A DNA stretch of 64,000 nucleotides from positions 53,021,762 through 53,085,761 of the forward strand of contig CP136061.1 in the NCBI GenBank assembly GCA_032622095.1, given 5' to 3'. Within the stretch, counting starts at the first letter, position 1. Each line of letters opens with the position of its first letter. Shown one piece after another: positions 59,604 to 64,000 of this stretch. The notes below the pieces were generated by a model. That model did no database searches. It saw only the letters and a list, made by a program, of their open reading frames with translations, and was not told where the DNA came from. Both the position numbers and the translations under genes were made by a program. This DNA comes from Siphonodentalium dalli (Eukaryota; Mollusca; Scaphopoda; Gadilida; Siphonodentaliidae).

Positions 59604-60212
59604 TTAAACATTTTGGTCTGCTCACTTAGTATATGTCTTTATATCGAGGAAGTCCACCAAATGTGGGTAAAATGTCGCCATTAGCAGTGGTCTTACCGAA
59701 TCATCAAGAGTGGTCTTACCGAATCATCAAGGGAGGTAAACCCTGCAATGAATTTGATACCCCACCAGACAATAGGCAAAACTTAATTTAATCTGTTTTT
59801 TTTAAAAGATGCATTATCCGAATAAAGCTCCTAAATTACTATTTCTTTGGCCTCGGGCGTAAATTTTTTTAGATTCGATTTGAGGAACCCACCCATCAAA
59901 GGCTCAGAGTGATCCGATATCAATTTTTGAAGTTTTTTATTTCTCGTGATGTGCAATTATTTGTGGCCCAGAAACACATCGTCAAACGGTCGTTCTCAGA
60001 CAAAGTTGCGGATACAGATGGATAACTCAAAAATCAAGTGGTAATACAGCCAAATTTCGTGATACTCAAGTGATAATACAGCCATATTTAGTTGATCGGA
60101 ATGAATGCCTTTAAAGTGTCTGAAAAATGGGTCAAAAGTATTTGGCCGTGGCTTGTGCCACTAAAAAAAATAAAGTGGCAGCAATATGGTGATCCTATAT
60201 CTTAATTTTTCC

Positions 60213-60322
60213 CCGAGAAGCTTTCCGATGAATGGCAACAAGCCATATTTCCGACTAAATCCTGAAAAGTTACCCATAATTCTGATGTGGTTAAGGGGTC
60301 GATTACTTAGAGCATTACTGTA
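60213..60322. mobile_element. TA-MITE, copy 11 (right arm only)
   Basis: cgagaagctttccgatgaat to agagcattactgta; the left arm is missing. Confidence 0.7.
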
Positions 60323-60410
60323 TGACTGGTGCCCTCTGGTAGAGATTGGTGGTGTATTAGATTCAAACCACTAAGCAGTGAAGTATTTTATTAAATGGAG
60401 CTTTCCACAC

Positions 60411-60664
60411 CAAGCCTTGAAATAGGGTGTCTGTCATTTGCAGAATGAAGTCCCCAGAGGGTGAATTTAGTGATGCTACCCCGCATAGCGGGCTAGCATC
60501 ACCAAATTCACCCTCTGGGAACCTCATTCTGCTGAGGTGTAAGCAGAATGAGGTCCCCAGAGGGTGAATTTGGTGATGCTAGCCCGCTATGTGGGGTAGC
60601 ATCACTAAATTCACCCTCTGGGGACCTCATTCTGCAAATGACAGACACCCAATTTCAAGGCTTG
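60411..60664. mobile_element. hAT-like double-palindrome MITE with 8-bp duplication TTCCACAC
   Basis: Near-identical to 2261-2514. TTCCACAC occurs at 60403-60410 and 60665-60672. Confidence 0.85.
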
Positions 60665-60939
60665 TTCCACACATATTCATTAGTGGGAGGAGCTTACGAA
60701 GGCTAGGAGAGAATGTGGCTGTAGAAACAGTTTAAGTAGTATAACAGTGCTTGGCCTTATTCTATAATACATCGGAGAACATACATTTGTTACGCATTCA
60801 ATTGTGAGAATTTTAACAAACATCACGCAAAATGAAAAACAGTGTTACACTGAGAGCTTTCCGATGAATGGCAACAAGCCATGTATAATCATGGATTAAT
60901 TTCCAACATCATTGCGTAAATATAAATTTGAGTCTGTTC

Positions 60940-62118
60940 ACGGTAATGCTCTAAATAAGCGACTCCTTAACCACAGCAGAATTATGGGTAACTTTTCAGG
61001 ATTTAGTCGGAAATATGGCTTGTTGCCATCAGACCTGTTACTTCTCACAGATTCGCCGTGAGACTCCCGCTTTCACCATGCATCTCACGGTGTCACGGCG
61101 ACACCTCCTAATCTCACGGTTTGAAACAATCTTCTCAAACAAAAAAATAATAAAAAGTTACTTTCGTTTTCATTGTATTATAACGCGGTAAGCGAGAATA
61201 TGCGAGACTACCTGGGTGTGATTGTTTAGCATCCGGTGCAGACACTGCTGTTACGCAATGATAACATGATAGCTTGGAGTAGCTGCCATTTGAATGTGCC
61301 GCTGGTAATTAGTCTGGCAATAAATGGTTTGTCACCCACATGTTTTAACAAACAAAGGATGAATGAACCTCACGTTATAAAACTAATATTAACTATGCCA
61401 GATTGTTTTCATATTGGATTGCAAACAAGCTTTAAGCATTTCGGACTAAAGTCGAAATCGGCTCCTGCATTGTATACAAACAGAGACCCCTATATATGGT
61501 CATTTATATATGTCTCAGTAAATTGGCGACAATACATTATATTTTTTAAATGTCTGATTCTGCGGAAAGACAGGCAAAACGCCGACGATATGATTGAAAG
61601 TTGAAGGACTCGTGGTCTCTTGAAATGGTATGATAAAAATCAAAAGAAACATGCGTTCTAGATTTTAAACTTTACAAGTCCGTTCCTGAATTGTACTTTT
61701 TAACATGACAGTTGAAATCTCGTGAGATGTAAATGAAACCGAAAGTAGTTTATTGTTGTTGATACGTCGTGGCCTGCAATGTTTTCTCTATAAATGAGAC
61801 AATAAAATGTATAACTGCACAATAACTGTTTTCCTGAAGAATACTTTGTTAATTGTTATCAAACTTGCATGTTTCTGTGTGATACATAATAAGAAATTTT
61901 GTTGAATTTTTTCTTTATTGAAATTAAAAAATGCAAAAGGAGTCCAATGTAAAAATCTCCCGGACGGTGACCCCAATCTCACGGAAACGAGTGAACAATC
62001 TCCCGGAAAATATTTTTTTAGGGTAACAGGTCTGGTTGCCATTCATCGGAAAGCTCTCATAGCAGCTTACCCATAATTCTGCTGTGGTTAAGAAGTTGAT
62101 TATTTAGAGAATTACTGT
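60940..62118. mobile_element. TA-MITE, copy 12, split by a hAT element
   Basis: The left part is 60940-61029 (ggtaatgctctaaata ... tggcttgttgccat) and the right part 62035-62118 (gttgccattcatcggaaagc ... tttagagaattactgt). Confidence 0.75.
61030..62034 (+). mobile_element. Non-autonomous hAT element with 8-bp duplication GTTGCCAT
   Basis: The ends are CAGACCTGTTAC / GTAACAGGTCTG. GTTGCCAT lies at 61022-61029 and 62035-62042; the site is inside a known MITE, so boundaries are certain. Short runs of tctcacgg are repeated near both ends. A short frame at 61548 (MSDSAERQAKRRRYD) could be the start of a deleted transposase, but this is a guess. Confidence 0.85.
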
Positions 62119-62571
62119 GTATGATTTAAGAACAAAAAACTTGTTTGAATATAGGCAATTTCACACTGAAAGTATGCACGGATATCAAAATTAGGGAGAA
62201 CAAAGAATTTTCATTGCAGCAAGAGACCGGCTCAGCCACCAGTTGGTAGAAAACATTTTCTAATAATTATTTGATTGACAGCTGTGAAAGGTCCATTGAT
62301 TAAGCCTTGTGGTAATAGCAGCTAATCATCATATGGCTTCGATGATGGTGTGTGATTCCCTGCCAATTGTTTTCCAATAATGCAAGGGCGAGCAACTTCT
62401 GTTTAACTAATAATTAATAAACGAGTGTAAGTATTTTAGTGAGATCTGGTAATATTCTGAGAGGACGTGATGGCTGATTAAATTTTTGAAACTACTTAAC
62501 AAACAAAATTTGTTGGCCAATTGAAATTTTCTTTGACCATTTTCCAGGAAATCTGACCATTGGAAATTGAC
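62119..62571. other. Non-coding stretch, nothing recognised
   Basis: No module exon or repeat was found. Confidence 0.4.
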
Positions 62572-62812
62572 AGATGGGAGCTGCGTGCAGCATTAAAGAG
62601 CCTGTGCCAGTCCATTATCGTATATATGCAAGTATCCCATAGGGAGCGTTGCATATATAAGATGATGCACATGCTTGCAAGGTTGAGGTAAATATTTTAG
62701 GACAATGTATTCTCTTATATGTGAGAGGCTCCCTATGGGAGACTTGCATATGTAATACATTGGAACAGCGTTTTCTGAAAATTTCAGGAAGCTCCAGTCA
62801 TGTCAAAGGGAT
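62572..62812. repeat. TTAA-type element, decayed, with two hairpin modules
   Basis: gatgggagctgcgtgcagca, hairpins at about 62601-62665 and 62702-62768, then gctccagtcatgtcaaaggg. The terminal TTAA is lost. Confidence 0.5.
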
Positions 62813-63019
62813 AAATCTTTGAAACTTCTTAATCAAAAAGAATTGATGGCCAAATGTAATTTTCTTTAACCATATTCCAGGAAATCTGGCCCTCGGAAAT
62901 TGACACCCTGGTCCCCGATATATATCTATCTTAAAACTAACTAAATGGAGGCTTGCTAATGAATAGTATAATATTAAATATTGCAAGCGACAGTCTAGAA
63001 TCAGCTAAATTTAGGCATA

Positions 63020-63038
63020 ACCCCCCCCCCCCCCCTTG
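63020..63038. repeat. Poly-C tract
   Basis: A run of about 19 C in the intron downstream of the exon at 63101-63235. Confidence 0.85.
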
Positions 63039-63100
63039 ATATAACAGAAAACAAGCTAGAAAGAACTGCCCCTATAATATTTCAGTTCTCATATACAAAC

Positions 63101-63235
63101 TGTTAAAACATCCACCAGTCACAAGATAATATTGTGCATCCAGTTCACAAGCACATCTCCCTGCTTTACATGTTAGGTTTGCGTTGCATGGATTTTCAGG
63201 GGCTGTGTTTTCACATGGTGAGTTGAAATCCAAAC
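63101..63235 (-). CDS. Exon: single EGF/EB-like six-cysteine module
   Basis: This is the most upstream exon seen, 135 bp or 45 codons, phase 1-1. The acceptor is ctgttttcag, followed by codons that start LDFNSPC. The donor is A|gtttgt, a weaker match than in the other exons. Cysteine spacing is C-x8-C-x5-C-x4-C-x-C-x12-C, and the usual aromatic pair before the last cysteine is YY. A PENPC sequence takes the place of the (E/D)D(S/P)C motif of the sister modules. The exon is too short to stand out as an open reading frame and was found from its splice sites and cysteine pattern. A TA-flanked MITE starts only about 25 bp upstream of the acceptor. It presumably forms an extracellular disulfide-bonded module; a binding partner cannot be inferred. 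Confidence 0.75.
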
Positions 63236-63259
63236 CTGAAAACAGATAATATATATATA

Positions 63260-63668
63260 TACAGTAATGTGCCTAAATAATCGACTCCTCAAGTTCCAGG
63301 GGCGCCGGAAGAGGGGGGGCCATAAAAACCGACAAATACCATTAAAATAGGGATTTTTGCCACAATTAATTTACGGTTATTTTCCCGAGTTTGTGGAGAA
63401 AATGCCCTTTTTTGCGGAAAAGTGCACTTTTTGTAGGCTCTGCCCCCCCTGCCCTTGGATGCTTCCGGCGCCCCTGTCCTTAACCACAGCAGAACTATGG
63501 GTAATTTTTCAGGATTTAGTCGGAAATATGGCTTTTTGCCATTCATTGGAAAGCTCTCACCGAGAGCATTCCGATGAATGGCAACAAGCCATATTTCCAA
63601 ATAAATCCTGAAAAATTACCCATAATTCTGCTGTGGTTAAGGAGTCGATTATTTAGGGCATAACTGTA
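63260..63668. mobile_element. TA-MITE, copy 13, split by a 180-bp hAT-like element
   Basis: The left edge tacagtaatgtgcctaaata, the interruption 63297-63476, then the remainder to agggcataactgta. Confidence 0.78.
63297..63476. mobile_element. hAT-like 180-bp MITE with CAGGGGCGCCGGAAG ends
   Basis: Inverted ends CAGGGGCGCCGGAAG / CTTCCGGCGCCCCTG, inserted in the MITE. G-rich and C-rich runs lie just inside the ends. The flanking duplication is imperfect (tcctcaag and tccttaac, offset by three bases). Confidence 0.7.
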
Positions 63669-63811
63669 TATCACAAGCCAAAAATTTATATTTGAGACCA
63701 TCTGTGACATACAGTGAACTACTCAGTTTTGGGTATACTGTTAAAGCCACACAACTGCTATAGTAGATTAGGAAGTTTATTTCTTTCACAAAATTCTAAA
63801 TGAATACAGTT

Positions 63812-64000
63812 TAACCTTTCTTTACTAAATGGATTCTCCCATTGAGTTATAAAAGTATATATTGGAAGGATCTATTATTCATCTGTAGGGATGTTCAGGA
63901 AATATAAGCAGACGACAGATAATAGAAAGTACAGAAAGAATTGTATTCATTGGTGGGAAATGTTCAGATGATAAGTTGAACAAAAGACCTACGATCCTAT
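63812..64000. mobile_element. TTAA family element, cut by the window end
   Basis: ttaacctttctttactaaat, tctcccattgagttata, aagcagacgacagataat, aatgttcagatgataagtt; the right arm lies beyond 64000. Confidence 0.55.

Larger units (their letters stand above)
56882..60192. repeat. Large inverted repeat (~620-bp arms) interrupted by a TTAA element
   Basis: The left arm 56882-57500 is mirrored by 59608-60192 plus 57994-58028 (atcaccatattgctgccact / agtggcagcaatatggtgat at the outer edge; tcgagcgaaacttgtgtga inside). Part of the arm is related to 7498-7966. Confidence 0.8.
10679..63235 (-). other. Host gene model: multi-exon EGF/EB-like module protein, partial at both ends
   Basis: Seven exons on the minus strand, in transcript order: 63235-63101, 54770-54636, 53993-53847, 51459-42559, 36581-36441, 17085-16957 and 10816-10679. 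All have AG acceptors and GT donors. All lengths divide by three and all junctions are phase 1, so any exon can be skipped or duplicated without a frameshift. Phase 1-1 exons are the classic arrangement for shuffled extracellular modules such as EGF domains. Every exon encodes the pattern C, C, C, C-x-C, C followed by a basic or polar linker. No first exon with a reliable signal peptide and no terminal exon with a stop codon were found, so the gene probably extends past 64000 and either ends below 10679 or has a 3' end I could not recognise. The exon set may be incomplete. Confidence 0.8.

Noticed and set aside
60186-60374. Frames reading NGNKPYFRLNPEKLPI at this and several other places
   Set aside because: This peptide is the translation of one arm of the TA-MITE palindrome and recurs wherever the MITE does.
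61236-61604. 122-codon plus-strand frame in the hAT element
   Set aside because: No transposase motif was recognised and composition looks random; only the short frame near 61548 was kept as a remark.

Overview
This is animal (metazoan) nuclear DNA: AT-rich, intron-bearing and packed with nested transposons. A Ty1/copia element, two DIRS-like retroelements, a tandem array of ~160-bp units resembling the bivalve 'pearl' elements, and many palindromic MITEs make a lophotrochozoan, most likely a mollusc, my best guess. That guess is inference from repeat content and is not certain.

One host gene is visible, on the minus strand, from at least 63235 down to at least 10679; its 5' and 3' ends are not seen. 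I find seven exons. Each begins after an AG acceptor and ends before a GT donor, both in phase 1, so every exon is symmetric (1-1). Six exons encode one six-cysteine EGF/EB-like module of 43-49 residues. The seventh (42559-51459) is a single 8.9-kb exon of exactly 2967 codons holding about 69 modules. Modules 10-66 alternate as near-identical A and B types, forming a 258-bp dimer array of about 7.35 kb. The product is probably a very large, secreted or extracellular cysteine-rich repeat protein.

The introns are full of mobile DNA. From 1 to 10.3 kb there are satellite units, hAT-like palindromes, TTAA-flanked elements and a hAT element with a perfect 8-bp duplication (7088-8776). From 11828 to 16732 lies a minus-oriented DIRS-like element; at 17452-19246 a 1.8-kb foldback element. 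From 19858 to 29349 lies a Ty1/copia element with a truncated 5' LTR, a gag frameshift, and a pol gene cleanly split by a second DIRS-like element (23263-28212). From 29707 to 35676 lies a hAT-like element that contains the 5.3-kb pearl-like array. From 36 to 42 kb and 51.7 to 64 kb there are TA-flanked palindromic MITEs, TTAA-flanked (piggyBac-type) elements sharing one hairpin module, further hAT insertions, and a large inverted repeat broken by a 1.6-kb TTAA element whose empty site survives in the other arm.

The strongest observations are the giant symmetric module exon with higher-order repeat structure, the two DIRS-type architectures with internal complementary regions, and one palindromic hairpin recurring inside at least three different TIR families. 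No RNA genes, CRISPR arrays or prokaryotic features were recognised.
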